NCBI GenBank assembly: GCA_002358575.1
Contig: DEPD01000143.1
Coordinates: 1 to 42,095 of the forward strand
Length of the DNA: 42,095 bases
Reading direction: 5' to 3'
From: Lachnospiraceae bacterium UBA3401
GTDB lineage: Bacteria; Bacillota; Clostridia; Lachnospirales; Lachnospiraceae
Shown: piece after piece, positions 1 through 7,877 of the stretch
Position numbering within the stretch: the stretch's first letter is position 1
How the letters are laid out: the number at the start of each line of letters is the position of its first letter
The notes under the pieces: model-generated
Databases searched by the model: none
The model's input: only the letters and a program-made list of their open reading frames with translations
Told to the model about the DNA's origin: nothing
Made by a program: the position numbers and the translations under genes

Positions 1-156
1 ATCACTTATTTTCCTACAATTCCTCAGATGATCAAAAGGTGGGTGAAAGAAAACAAGATAATCACTTGTAGCCCCATGCATGGTCTTGACACTGATGGGG
101 AGGGTATTCCACTCAAACAAATCTTTTTCCTGCTTGTCAAAAATATGATAGTATAA
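1..156 (+). CDS. C-terminal end of an unrecognised protein (partial at window edge)
   Basis: Frame 1 is open from the first base to a TAA at 154-156 and gives about 51 residues with a natural protein composition and purine-rich first codon positions. It contains a stretch resembling the last helix of a DNA-binding HTH (TIPQMIKRWVKENKI), followed by CSPMHGLDTDGEGIPLKQ. The gene would converge on aroK, whose stop is at 202. The start lies outside the window, and I do not recognise the family. The exactly complementary minus frame is also open, which is a common side effect of coding bias. I prefer the plus strand because of its codon pattern and clean stop. Confidence 0.45.
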   Translation: MTYFPTIPQMIKRWVKENKIITCSPMHGLDTDGEGIPLKQIFFLLVKNMIV

Positions 157-201
157 AGTTCGATAGAAAGTTTTGATATATGTTGCATTTTATTCTCCAA
201 A

Positions 202-711
202 TCATTCACATTTTTCTATAATCTTCAACGTCACCTCCAACTGTTTTAACACATTGACATCCACCACAATCATTGCAGCTTGATCATATAAAGGTTCCCG
301 CGCTGCAATCATTTCCTCAATTCGTTTCATAGGATTTTCGCACTGTAAAAGTGGCCTAGTCATGTCCCCTTTGATTCTATCATAGATTGTTTTGGGACTC
401 GCTTTTAGATATACGACTTTGCCAAGGCTTGTCAAAAGCTGCCTATTCTCCGCACGCAGGGGCATTCCACCGCCTGTTGAGATAACCATATGTTCTTTTT
501 TCTCTGCAATTAGCTGCCGCAGCAATACTGTCTCCATATCTCTAAACATTTGCTCACCATCTGTGGCAAAAATTTCATTAATACTTCTGCGCTGCTGTTC
601 CACAATCATCTCGTCCGTATCTACAAATATATATTTTTTTTTCTTTGCGAGATTTTTTCCAATTGTTGTTTTACCACTTCCCATATAACCTATTAAAATA
701 ATATTTTCCAT
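202..711 (-). CDS. aroK: Shikimate kinase
   Basis: Phosphorylates shikimate at the 3-hydroxyl with ATP in the chorismate pathway; cytosolic. About 169 residues, the usual length for this P-loop family. The N terminus carries Walker A GYMGSGKTT, then the shikimate-binding DTDE motif near residue 30, a GGG motif near residue 75 and a lid segment with MTRPLL. I place the start at ATG 711 because GGGGA lies six bases upstream; an ATG at 723 in the same frame lacks such a site. It is the last recognisable gene of a minus-strand run that includes aroE just upstream, two steps of the same pathway. The roughly 200-base spacer to aroE is rich in inverted repeats (see separate entry). Confidence 0.95.
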   Translation of the reverse strand: MENIILIGYMGSGKTTIGKNLAKKKKYIFVDTDEMIVEQQRRSINEIFATDGEQMFRDMETVLLRQLIAEKKEHMVISTGGGMPLRAENRQLLTSLGKVVYLKASPKTIYDRIKGDMTRPLLQCENPMKRIEEMIAAREPLYDQAAMIVVDVNVLKQLEVTLKIIEKCE

Positions 712-737
712 AAAAATCCCCATTTCTGTAACACTTC

Positions 738-845
738 AGATAATCCGTTAAATTAAATGGGTAGTTCACCTGTCACCCATTTCTACCATAAGGAATTGTA
801 GAAAAATTTACCGTGTGAAAATTTTTTCAGATTATCTCCACACGG
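738..845 (-). other. Structured aroE-aroK spacer (several inverted repeats)
   Basis: The spacer holds four complementary pairs: CCGTGTG/CACACGG (811-817 with 839-845), TTTCTAC/GTAGAAA (780-786 with 798-804), AAATGGGT/ACCCATTT (755-762 with 775-782) and a long-range AGATAATC/GATTATCT pair (738-745 with 830-837). Some arms overlap, so alternative folds are possible. No clear uridine run follows, so it does not look like a simple terminator. It could be an mRNA processing or attenuation element, or a small repeat. Confidence 0.4.
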
Positions 846-914
846 CAATGATTCACAAATCTATATTTCTATCTTTATACTTTCTACTCGGAAAAGTTAA
901 GTAAACCTCTAATT

Positions 915-1808
915 TTACGTTAGCTTATTTTTCAATATTTGATAGACTTTATCAACATTTTCCCTTGGCACCTTGCAGCTTGTCCATATTTCAAAAGCCT
1001 CTATTCCCTGATACAAAAGCATTTTTAATCCATTGTACGCCACACCGCCATTTGCTGTTACCAACTGCATGAATTTCGTTTCCCATGGTGTGTAAATCAG
1101 ATCATACCCAAATTTTACATAGTGATAGAAATCTTCGTCCTCAATAACCACATTGTCCACATTGGGCGCAAGTCCTACGCTGGTGCATTGTATCACAATA
1201 TATCTATTTTCTGCTCCTGTCAAAAGTTTCTTATAATCAGCAAGCGCCATTGCTGTCACACAGTCTTTTCCATATCGCCGAAGACTATTGTTAACTTTCG
1301 CAGCCACATCATCCGCCTTTATAGCATTGCGATTAAGCAGATAGACTTTTTGTGCATCGCTGTTCGCACACATAAATGCAACTGCACGCCCCACACCGCC
1401 TGCACCGAGCACAATAACCTGTTCGTTTTTGAGTGTGATTCCCTCCTCCTGCATGGCACGCCAAAGTCCACTCGCATCAGTATTATAGCCAATAAATCCT
1501 TCTCTGCCCTCACGGTTGTCGCGCACAAGCGTATTTACGGAACCTGACGCTTCCGCTCGCATATCAACTTCTGTCAAAAAAGGAATCACTGCATTCTTGT
1601 ACGGCACTGTAACATTCATACCACAAATATTTAATCCATAAGCCCCTTTTATCGCTGCCTCAAGCTGACCTTCCGCCACATGAAACGGCACATACACCAT
1701 ATTAATGCCCAATGCCTGAGCAAATGTACAATGAACAAGCGGCGACATTGTATGTTCCACTGGATTTCCTATAATACCATACAGTTTTGTTTTTCCGTTA
1801 ATCTCCAT
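915..1808 (-). CDS. aroE: Shikimate dehydrogenase (NADP-dependent)
   Basis: Reduces 3-dehydroshikimate to shikimate, the step before AroK. About 297 residues. The N-terminal substrate domain shows SPLVH near residue 25, the NVTVPYK segment with the catalytic lysine near residue 70, and NTD with the partner aspartate near residue 110. The Rossmann domain has GAGGVGRAV followed by an NRN motif of the kind that selects NADP. The C terminus has GLKMLLYQG, which closes over the substrate. ATG 1808 is chosen because AGGAG lies seven bases upstream; the in-frame start six codons earlier is less well supported. It lies about 60 bases downstream of the yqeG-like gene. Confidence 0.95.
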   Translation of the reverse strand: MEINGKTKLYGIIGNPVEHTMSPLVHCTFAQALGINMVYVPFHVAEGQLEAAIKGAYGLNICGMNVTVPYKNAVIPFLTEVDMRAEASGSVNTLVRDNREGREGFIGYNTDASGLWRAMQEEGITLKNEQVIVLGAGGVGRAVAFMCANSDAQKVYLLNRNAIKADDVAAKVNNSLRRYGKDCVTAMALADYKKLLTGAENRYIVIQCTSVGLAPNVDNVVIEDEDFYHYVKFGYDLIYTPWETKFMQLVTANGGVAYNGLKMLLYQGIEAFEIWTSCKVPRENVDKVYQILKNKLT

Positions 1809-1867
1809 CTGTGCTCTCCTCTTCAATCCGGGATATTTTTATCATTTTCCTGTCCGGCATACTTCTA

Positions 1868-2371
1868 TTATTTCTTGCGAACATATCTCTGATACGCAAT
1901 CAACACAATCTTTTCCAGATATCGCTTTAGAACAATCTGTATCTCTTCCTTAGGGTGAATTGGTTTTACCAAAATAGAGTAAATCCCTGCTCTGTTCGCT
2001 CCCCATACATCTGTAAAAATTTGGTCGCCAACAAACAGCGTATTTTTTTCCTCTGTCCCCATATTTTTCATTGCTTTTCTATAATTTTCAGGGTTTGGCT
2101 TTCTTGCTTTATAGATATAAGGAGCATTCACCACATCACAGAACATCTTCACACGCGGCTCTTTGTTGTTGGAAAGCATTGTAACTTGATATCCAATCTT
2201 TTTTAAACGCAAAAACAGCGCAATCGCGCGCTCATCTGCCGGAAGCCCATGTGGCACCAGCGTATTATCAATATCAAAGATTATAGCTCTATAGCCCTGT
2301 TCATATTTTTTTTCAAAATCTATTAGATACGTAGAATCTAAGTATTCTTTTGGATAAAAACATTGCAGCAT
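1868..2371 (-). CDS. yqeG: YqeG-family HAD phosphatase (subfamily IIIA)
   Basis: Predicted cytosolic phosphohydrolase of unknown natural substrate. About 167 residues, typical for YqeG. HAD motif I is DIDNTLVP (nucleophile and acid aspartates near residue 38), motif II is the SNN segment, the motif III lysine is in RKPNP, and motif IV is GDQIFTDV. The opening LQCFYPKEYL and a tyrosine-rich stretch are usual for the family. The start at ATG 2371 follows GGAGG by about ten bases; the longer open frame reaching into the ATPase gene has no such support. In many Firmicutes yqeG precedes aroE, as here (aroE follows on the minus strand), which supports the assignment. Confidence 0.9.
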   Translation of the reverse strand: MLQCFYPKEYLDSTYLIDFEKKYEQGYRAIIFDIDNTLVPHGLPADERAIALFLRLKKIGYQVTMLSNNKEPRVKMFCDVVNAPYIYKARKPNPENYRKAMKNMGTEEKNTLFVGDQIFTDVWGANRAGIYSILVKPIHPKEEIQIVLKRYLEKIVLIAYQRYVRKK

Positions 2372-2387
2372 TAAAGTAATTCCTCCA

Positions 2388-3143
2388 TCACAGATTTGCC
2401 GCCTCAAGCAGCAGCCGAGTATAATCGGAAACCGGTTTTGCATAGACCTCTTCGACCTTTCCCTGCTCAAGAATCTCCCCATTTCTCATAATAATCACTC
2501 TGTCACACATCTGATACACAACACGCAGATCATGTGAGATAAAAAGAATAGAAATTCCAAGTTCTCTATGAAGCTTTAATAAAAGTTTGATAATCTGCGC
2601 CTGTATTGTCACATCAAGCGCAGATACTGGCTCGTCCGCAATCAGAAAATTTGTGTCGCACAAAAGCGCTGCCGCTATTGCTACGCGCTGGCGCTGTCCG
2701 CCAGAAAGTTCTGTTGGATAATGCTCTTTTAACTTCTCATCTAATCCCACGCGCGCAAGCATTTGATCAACCTTTTTGACACGCTCTGCCTTGGAGCATT
2801 TTTCGGCTTTCATGCGAAGCGGCTCCTCCAATATCCATCCAATCTTTTTAGAAGGGTTGAGCGAACTGTATGGGTCTTGAAAAACCATTTGCGGATTGGG
2901 ACAATCAAGCGCAATCGCGCCGTCATACTGTTTCTGCATTCCTAAAATTGCCTTGGCGAGTGAGGTCTTTCCACAGCCGCTCTCACCGACAAGCCCAAGC
3001 ACCTCTCCTTTTTTCATATCAAAGCTCACATTTTTCAGGACATGCTGTAAGCTACTCTCTGACTTTCCGCGAAAACGACTTAGCAAGGTTTCCTTATTTT
3101 TGTAATATACATTTAAGTTTCTTACATTTAGTATATTTTCCAT
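2388..3143 (-). CDS. Peptide/nickel-type ABC transporter ATP-binding protein (OppF/DppF-like)
   Basis: One of two cytosolic ATPases expected to power the Opp/Dpp-type importer whose permeases are at 7878-9706. About 251 residues. Walker A is GESGCGKTS (near residue 58), the Q-loop is FQDPYSSLNP, the signature is LSGGQRQR, Walker B is FLIADEP followed by SALD, and the H-loop is FISHD. It is shorter than many OppF proteins: after the H-loop it has only the EEVYAKPVSDYTRLLLEA tail and lacks the oligopeptide C-terminal extension. ATG 3143 is chosen because GGGAGG lies six bases upstream. The substrate cannot be read from the sequence. Confidence 0.88.
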   Translation of the reverse strand: MENILNVRNLNVYYKNKETLLSRFRGKSESSLQHVLKNVSFDMKKGEVLGLVGESGCGKTSLAKAILGMQKQYDGAIALDCPNPQMVFQDPYSSLNPSKKIGWILEEPLRMKAEKCSKAERVKKVDQMLARVGLDEKLKEHYPTELSGGQRQRVAIAAALLCDTNFLIADEPVSALDVTIQAQIIKLLLKLHRELGISILFISHDLRVVYQMCDRVIIMRNGEILEQGKVEEVYAKPVSDYTRLLLEAANL

Positions 3144-3181
3144 ACCGACCTCCCTATTTGACATGAGAAAGACACGTACTT

Positions 3182-3706
3182 TCATGCAATATTTGTTGTT
3201 TTTACTTTTCTAAACACGATTATTGCGCTGACAACATCAAGACAAAAAACAAATTGCAGAATACTATGAATGACCATTTCTGTCCTTGTTAAAATTCCAT
3301 CTGCATAACAGCGTCTTACAACAAACACGCCAATCAAACCACTCAAAATAATGGACACGCCATCTAAAATCAATAAAACAAACGAAATACCAACTGTAAA
3401 TATTGTGATCAGACACACAAAACCTATAGCAAAAATAAATAGATAAGCGGGAATTTGAATAATCTTTATTATCATATTGATTCGAGTTGCTTCGACCGCA
3501 TCTAATTTGCTTGCAAAATTATTTACACATAAGATAATTACGTTTGCAAATGCTATAAGCCCAAAAATACAAAGAGATAAAAGTCCGATATAAAAATTAT
3601 TCTGGAAAACATATTTCATCAAATATTGATTAAAAAGGCTACCTATCAAAAATACAATATAATATGGGAAAAGAATAATAAAAATAAATGGTACCATCTT
3701 TTTCAT
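3182..3706 (-). CDS. Small polytopic membrane protein of unknown function
   Basis: 174 residues, almost all hydrophobic, with four or five predicted membrane segments (about residues 5-27, 38-62, 85-115, 112-130 and 150-168) and few charged loops (NNFASKLDAVEATR; RRCYADGILTRTE). I recognise no domain. It lies between the two transporter ATPase genes with spacings of 23 and 38 bases, so it is almost certainly co-transcribed with them. GAGG lies eight bases before ATG 3706. It is more AT-rich than its neighbours, which might mean a later insertion into the operon. It is not a permease by motif, as it has no EAA loop. A role as an accessory subunit or an unrelated passenger cannot be decided. 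Confidence 0.7.
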   Translation of the reverse strand: MKKMVPFIFIILFPYYIVFLIGSLFNQYLMKYVFQNNFYIGLLSLCIFGLIAFANVIILCVNNFASKLDAVEATRINMIIKIIQIPAYLFIFAIGFVCLITIFTVGISFVLLILDGVSIILSGLIGVFVVRRCYADGILTRTEMVIHSILQFVFCLDVVSAIIVFRKVKTTNIA

Positions 3707-3729
3707 AAAAGTGACCTCATCAAACGCTC

Positions 3730-4539
3730 TTATCCAATCTTTCTCTTTTCAAGCTTTGGTATCGCGTTAATCAATTCTCGCGTGTAATCCTCTTTTGGAT
3801 GATAGAATATTTCGTCTATCGTTCCCGTCTCCACCATATTTCCATTATGCATTACAATAATTCTGTGGCACAGACGTTTTACCAGGCTTAAATCATGGGA
3901 TATAAACAAAACAGCCATCTGCTTTTCTTTGTTCAAGCGCTGTAAAAGCTTTACAATCTGTAACTGTATTGTCACATCAAGCGCTGTCGTGGGCTCATCT
4001 GCAATCAAAAGCTTCGGTTCACAAATCATTGCGGAGGAAATCATGACGCGCTGCCGCATGCCACCGGAAAGCTCATGTGGATATTTTCTACAGACAAGCT
4101 GCGGATTTTCAAGCTCCACACTCTCTAGTGCTTCAAGCACGCGTCGATAACGCTCCTCTTTTCCCATTTCTGGTCTATGGATACGCAAGCTTTCCTCCAC
4201 CTGCCAACCAATGCGCTTTACCGGATTTAGAGAAGTCATAGGTTCCTGAAAAACAATGCCAATCTCATTTCCCTGTATCTGTCGAAGCGTCTCCCGACTT
4301 TCATGGAGAAGTTCTTTTCCTCCAAACAGAATTTTCCCCTCCATTTTCATATCGTGGCGCCGCAGCAATCCCGCAATTGCCATTGCAGTCATAGATTTAC
4401 CCGATCCAGACTCCCCGACAATTCCAAGAATTTCTCCCTGTTGCAGTTCCATAGTGAGATGATTCACAACGCGCTCTGGTACATCATGGTCATGAAATTC
4501 TATATTCAAATCTTCCACTTTTAATAATATCTGTTCCAT
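3730..4539 (-). CDS. Peptide/nickel-type ABC transporter ATP-binding protein (OppD/DppD-like)
   Basis: Partner ATPase of the gene at 2388-3143. 269 residues. Walker A is GESGSGKS (near residue 42), the Q-loop is VFQEPMTSLNP, the signature is LSGGMRQR, Walker B is LLIADEP followed by TTALD, and the H-loop is FISHD. The C terminus ends soon after the HPKEDYTRELI motif common to this subfamily, so it lacks the longer Cys-containing tail of some DppD proteins. A weak GGA site precedes ATG 4539. It is the first gene of the downstream half of the transporter locus. The PadR/HAAS/DUF4097 unit separates it from the permease genes, and I see no convincing promoter in the short spacer at 4540-4644. Confidence 0.88.
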   Translation of the reverse strand: MEQILLKVEDLNIEFHDHDVPERVVNHLTMELQQGEILGIVGESGSGKSMTAMAIAGLLRRHDMKMEGKILFGGKELLHESRETLRQIQGNEIGIVFQEPMTSLNPVKRIGWQVEESLRIHRPEMGKEERYRRVLEALESVELENPQLVCRKYPHELSGGMRQRVMISSAMICEPKLLIADEPTTALDVTIQLQIVKLLQRLNKEKQMAVLFISHDLSLVKRLCHRIIVMHNGNMVETGTIDEIFYHPKEDYTRELINAIPKLEKRKIG

Positions 4540-4644
4540 CTATCTTTTTCCACTTTCTACAATATAAAAATAAACGACTACGAAAATATTAAATCCTATT
4601 GGAACAGTAACTATTTTACCACAACGCCTATGAAAAATCTATCT

Positions 4645-5469
4645 TTATTCTGCATTTTTATAATCAAGTCTCACGCTTCCCATACTGGTGCTGGCTTCAA
4701 GCTTCCCTGCATTCCCTGACTGACGATACTTTGTTCCTTCGCTCTGACCGTTCACTCTCACTTCGCCCATATCCGCTTTTAACTCAATTTGACAATTATC
4801 AAGACTCTGATTTGCATCAATAAATATATCTCCCATAGAATTATCTACATTTAAATCTTGAAAAATACAACGCTCCATTTTAATCGTTCCCATATCATTA
4901 TCAATATCTGCCTCGCCAAGCTGTGTGCCTTTTATTATAATCTCACCCATATTGGTGTCGATATCTGCCTCACCAAAGCTGCACTTTTCAAATGTACAAT
5001 TCCCCATATTGGTCAGTGCTTCACAATTTATTGATGTGATACCCTCCACGTTGACATTGCCCATTGCAAGTTTAATCTCCATAGAATCCATCGCAACATT
5101 CTTTGGCACAGTCAATGTGATATTGCAGTTCTCACTCCTAGCTCCTCCCCAAAAAGCTTTTCTGGGATTTCTTTCCTTAATATAAAGAACTCCGTCTTTC
5201 ACTTCATATTCAAATTTCAACCTATCTGTATACCTGCCATTGAGATAAAAATGGTCTTCTACTTCGACCGACAAATCCATCATATCTGCATCTACATCAA
5301 TGGCACAAAACGCTTCCAAATCCGTACTTACACTTGTCATTCGGTCCTCCCCAAAGTGAAAGCCACCTTTAAATCCCCAAATGCCTATATGATAAAATGT
5401 ACCGCCAATCACACAACAAGCTGTGATAATCGTAAGTATTGCCATCCATATATTTTTTCTCATGCTCAC
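4645..5469 (-). CDS. DUF4097-type beta-strand repeat membrane-anchored protein
   Basis: About 274 residues: a single N-terminal membrane segment (ACCVIGGTFYHIGI region) and then a long extracytoplasmic part. From about residue 130 a roughly 20-residue unit recurs around NMG or DMG (ALTNMGNCTFEKC, DIDTNMGEI, DIDNDMGTI, NVDNSMGDI, ELKADMGEV, STSMGSV), which is the beta-helical pattern of the DUF4097 family. I place the start at GTG 5469, six bases after AGGAGG; ATG 5463 is a close alternative. It follows the HAAS gene by 27 bases. In Firmicutes, PadR, HAAS and DUF4097 genes commonly travel together and are thought to form a membrane signalling or envelope-stress unit. The molecular function is unknown. 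Confidence 0.8.
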   Translation of the reverse strand: MSMRKNIWMAILTIITACCVIGGTFYHIGIWGFKGGFHFGEDRMTSVSTDLEAFCAIDVDADMMDLSVEVEDHFYLNGRYTDRLKFEYEVKDGVLYIKERNPRKAFWGGARSENCNITLTVPKNVAMDSMEIKLAMGNVNVEGITSINCEALTNMGNCTFEKCSFGEADIDTNMGEIIIKGTQLGEADIDNDMGTIKMERCIFQDLNVDNSMGDIFIDANQSLDNCQIELKADMGEVRVNGQSEGTKYRQSGNAGKLEASTSMGSVRLDYKNAE

Positions 5470-5496
5470 AATTTCCCTCCTAAAAATCACTTCTTG

Positions 5497-6462
5497 CTAG
5501 TAAACAGCTTGAATAAACTTTTGAACCAGCGCAGCAATCACCCATATAATCCATGTGATATGCCAATCAAAGCTCAAAAAGCTCCAGCAAAGATAAATGC
5601 AAGTCACTGTTGGCCAGTAAAGTGACATCATGTGTGAAATTTTTTCATTTTTATAACTTACCTGTTTCTGAGATGGCACAAAACGACCTCCCATTGTGTT
5701 ACTCTTATTTAGAGAAAGGATTGTTGTCATCCCTGCATTTACATTTCCTGCTGCCACAAGCAGAAAAACTCCAATTCCAATAAATACAAACATCAGCACT
5801 ACGCCAAACCCACTACTCCACGAAAATAAACTGCCCACGATCATTATTGGAAGCACACTTAAAATACACAAAATAACGCCGATTGTTATCATCATTGCAT
5901 ATGTTACACGAAAACTTTCCCGACGATTATGTACATACTCTGCCGTCGCAAAATCTACACTGCATCTGCTTTCCTTCAAAAATTTCCATTTTCCCATAAC
6001 AAAACCTGAAAACAGGAACAGTCCAACCGCCGCCGCTATCATCAAAAACATAAAACATGTGGCAAAAATCCCACCGCGCCAGCTCCAACTAATCTCCAGC
6101 ATATATCCACAGCAACTGACAATACATAAAAATACGCCAAGCGCAATCGTATATGCAGAACGTGTTTTATCATGTAAATAATCCTTGACTTCTGTAAGTG
6201 TGACACTCCGAAATCCGCCCTCTAGTTTTCGGTTTTCTTGTAACACAAAGTTGCCAATACCAAGCTCCTCTGCCAGCTCATCAAGGTTGCCAAACTCAGA
6301 AATCACAATGCCAACCGCCTCATTCTCCGTCTTGCCGTCCTTGATTAACTCTGTATATTTATCCTCCATCATCTGCCATAGCTCATTTTTTGCTTTCTGC
6401 ACCTCAAGTGTAATGGGAAGCCTTGCAAACATTGTTTCAAGATAATTTCTGATTGTCTCCAT
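5497..6462 (-). CDS. HAAS (DUF1700-like) domain integral membrane protein
   Basis: About 321 residues. The N-terminal 85 residues are a helical cytosolic domain (RNYLETMFARLP, ELWQMMEDKYTELIKDGKTENEAVGIVISEFGN) typical of the HAAS signalling domain. Roughly six hydrophobic segments follow: two pairs near residues 115-170, a pair near 200-255, and a pair at the C terminus. ATG 6462 is chosen from the GGAGGGG site inside the end of padR. Only four bases separate the padR stop from this start, so the two are probably translationally coupled. It presumably relays a membrane signal with the PadR regulator, as inferred for this gene pair in other Firmicutes. Confidence 0.85.
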   Translation of the reverse strand: METIRNYLETMFARLPITLEVQKAKNELWQMMEDKYTELIKDGKTENEAVGIVISEFGNLDELAEELGIGNFVLQENRKLEGGFRSVTLTEVKDYLHDKTRSAYTIALGVFLCIVSCCGYMLEISWSWRGGIFATCFMFLMIAAAVGLFLFSGFVMGKWKFLKESRCSVDFATAEYVHNRRESFRVTYAMMITIGVILCILSVLPIMIVGSLFSWSSGFGVVLMFVFIGIGVFLLVAAGNVNAGMTTILSLNKSNTMGGRFVPSQKQVSYKNEKISHMMSLYWPTVTCIYLCWSFLSFDWHITWIIWVIAALVQKFIQAVY

Positions 6463-6466
6463 ATTT

Positions 6467-6811
6467 TCATACCCCTCCATCCTGCTTAATAAATTTTTCC
6501 ACAACTTCCTTGGTTAATGTCCACTCTGCACATTTCTCGCGATAATACTGCCTGCCCTGCTCTGTGATTTTATAATATGTCCTACGTTTTCCGTTGATTG
6601 TAACATTCTCGGAATAGGACTCGACAAAACCATTTTTTTCCAACCTCGTAAAAGCCGAATAAAGTGTCGTCTCCTTAATCACATATTTTTCTTCCGACAG
6701 GCTTTTGATTCTTTTTGAAATCTCATACCCATAAGATGGCATATCCCACAACAAGTACAAAATCATTGTGTCATTGTATCCGCGTATAATGTCGCTGCTG
6801 ATACTACCCAT
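6467..6811 (-). CDS. PadR-family transcriptional regulator
   Basis: 114 residues, the size of the short PadR class. The winged-helix core is clear: LYLLWDMPSYGYEISKRI, KETTLYSAFTRLEKNGFVES and a wing with NGKRRTYYKITEQG, followed by a dimerisation helix. ATG 6811 follows GGGAGG by six bases; the longer open frame has no better signal. It is the first gene of the padR-HAAS-DUF4097 operon. A strong minus-strand promoter lies 95-125 bases upstream, with a CTACG/CGTAG dyad at the expected transcription start, which fits autorepression. Confidence 0.92.
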   Translation of the reverse strand: MGSISSDIIRGYNDTMILYLLWDMPSYGYEISKRIKSLSEEKYVIKETTLYSAFTRLEKNGFVESYSENVTINGKRRTYYKITEQGRQYYREKCAEWTLTKEVVEKFIKQDGGV

Positions 6812-6886
6812 ACAAAACCTCCCTTCAACTGTGCGTCTTATCTCCGACAGACAATGCAACGACTGTCATTGCTATATCTATCGTTG

Positions 6887-6901
6887 CTACGTTTATCGTA
6901 G
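6887..6901. promoter_or_regulatory. Candidate PadR operator (CTACG-N5-CGTAG dyad)
   Basis: A perfect 5-base inverted repeat with a 5-base centre, placed 5 to 19 bases downstream of the -10 box of the padR promoter, so a bound protein would block initiation. TGCTAT/ATAGCA half sites flank it on both sides. PadR proteins often bind dyads at their own promoters; binding here is inferred. Confidence 0.45.
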
Positions 6902-6905
6902 TAAT

Positions 6906-6934
6906 AGCATAGCACGGAAAATGCACCCTGTCAA
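6906..6934 (-). promoter_or_regulatory. padR operon promoter (TTGACA-17-TATGCT)
   Basis: A consensus -35 TTGACA lies at 6929-6934, with a 17-base spacer and a TATGCT -10 at 6906-6911, reading on the minus strand toward padR. It is the only consensus-like promoter in the spacer upstream of padR. Confidence 0.7.
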
Positions 6935-6979
6935 CTATAAAACTTATATTTAAAAGAAGAAAAAATCTTATAAAACTTA

Positions 6980-7025
6980 AAAATGAGTGCACATGAACTA
7001 TTGAAAGTCCATATACACTCATTTT
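6980..7025 (-). terminator. Stem-loop terminator after the 235-residue gene
   Basis: AAAATGAGTG (6980-6989) pairs with CACTCATTTT (7016-7025), and an inner ATGGACT/AGTTCAT pair extends the stem. On the minus strand it starts directly after the stop codon at 7026 and ends in a T-rich run. It would isolate the upstream gene from the padR operon. Confidence 0.65.
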
Positions 7026-7733
7026 CTATCTCAATTCTGCATAATAATCCCAAATGCGATTTAATTCTGTCCTTTCCTGAGATGATATATCGCTTTTATC
7101 AATCGCGGACAGGAATGTACTGTATGCCTGATTCCAAATCTCTCCTTTTTTCAACTTGTCTGTGAAAACAGGCTTCTCCGGTTTTGTCTGTATCTGCTGG
7201 TCTATTGCATTTTTATTAGAATGATATTTGATTTGCGAAGTAAAATCCCTTAAATCATACATTGTTTCCGTAAATCCTGCCACTAATTTACTGTGATTTT
7301 CATAGGCTTTGTCCAGCAATTCAAGCTGCTTCTTTTTGTATTCATCTGCATCAGTGTATTTTTCTTCGATGGCAATTTTCATTTTCTGATAGGCAGACAC
7401 CATTTTGTCAACATGACGATTAAAGTTGCCGCTTGTTACTTTTTCCCTTGTCTCTGCCATCACTGCCTTTTCATAATCTTCATAAACTTTCAGCTCCATA
7501 CAGAGTCTATCTGGCTCAACTGTACCCGCGATCTCTATGTTGTCCTGTTTTCTCAGCTCTTCTAACGCCTTGCGGGCATCCTCTGAAATGTTCACGGTAT
7601 CCCGTCTGCTCTTTTCATTTGCTGCCGATTGCTCCATATTTTTTTGCTGAAATCTCTGTGTGAGTCTGTCCGTATCTATAGTGTACTTTTCGTATTGCAT
7701 CTGTGGTTGTCTTTCTATTACGTTTGCTGTCAT
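7026..7733 (-). CDS. Unrecognised coiled-coil-rich cytosolic protein
   Basis: 235 residues, highly charged, with no signal peptide and no membrane segment. Residues 44-62 (DTVNISEDARKALEELRK) resemble the short 'V-I-S-E-A-R-A' segment found in FlgM-like and other Clostridia proteins, but the rest does not match FlgM. Long helices with heptad-like spacing cover about residues 85-165 (KVYEDYEKAVMAETREKV; KKKQLELLDKAYENHSKL). AAAGG lies about ten bases before ATG 7733. It lies downstream of the OppC-like permease with a 144-base gap and is followed by a terminator, so it may be monocistronic. The function is unknown. Confidence 0.7.
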   Translation of the reverse strand: MTANVIERQPQMQYEKYTIDTDRLTQRFQQKNMEQSAANEKSRRDTVNISEDARKALEELRKQDNIEIAGTVEPDRLCMELKVYEDYEKAVMAETREKVTSGNFNRHVDKMVSAYQKMKIAIEEKYTDADEYKKKQLELLDKAYENHSKLVAGFTETMYDLRDFTSQIKYHSNKNAIDQQIQTKPEKPVFTDKLKKGEIWNQAYSTFLSAIDKSDISSQERTELNRIWDYYAELR

Positions 7734-7877
7734 TTACTTCATAACCTTTCTTTCCAACTTTATTTCATGCATCCTCTTTAATCACTGGTCCTTTAAACCT
7801 TTACTCCATTTATCGGTTTCTATACCAAATATCTAAACCTCCTGATAAAAATTTGCATATGGTCTAGCTTCTTCCTA

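Noticed and set aside
76..90. Minus-strand KTMHGATSDY resembling the start of diaminopimelate epimerase
   Set aside because: It is preceded by extra open sequence without a start, the key GN is replaced by TS, and the opposite strand reads better. I treat it as chance.
24..209. Minus-strand frame (GTG start) overlapping the aroK stop, with a GGAG site before an internal ATG at 188
   Set aside because: The composition after residue 20 is unnatural, and the plus frame 1-156 in the same DNA looks more like a real C terminus. It would need a frameshift to give a plausible protein.
7810..7837. Possible sigma-28 promoter (ACCGATAA)
   Set aside because: The -35 is TTTA instead of TAAA and no flagellar genes are near.
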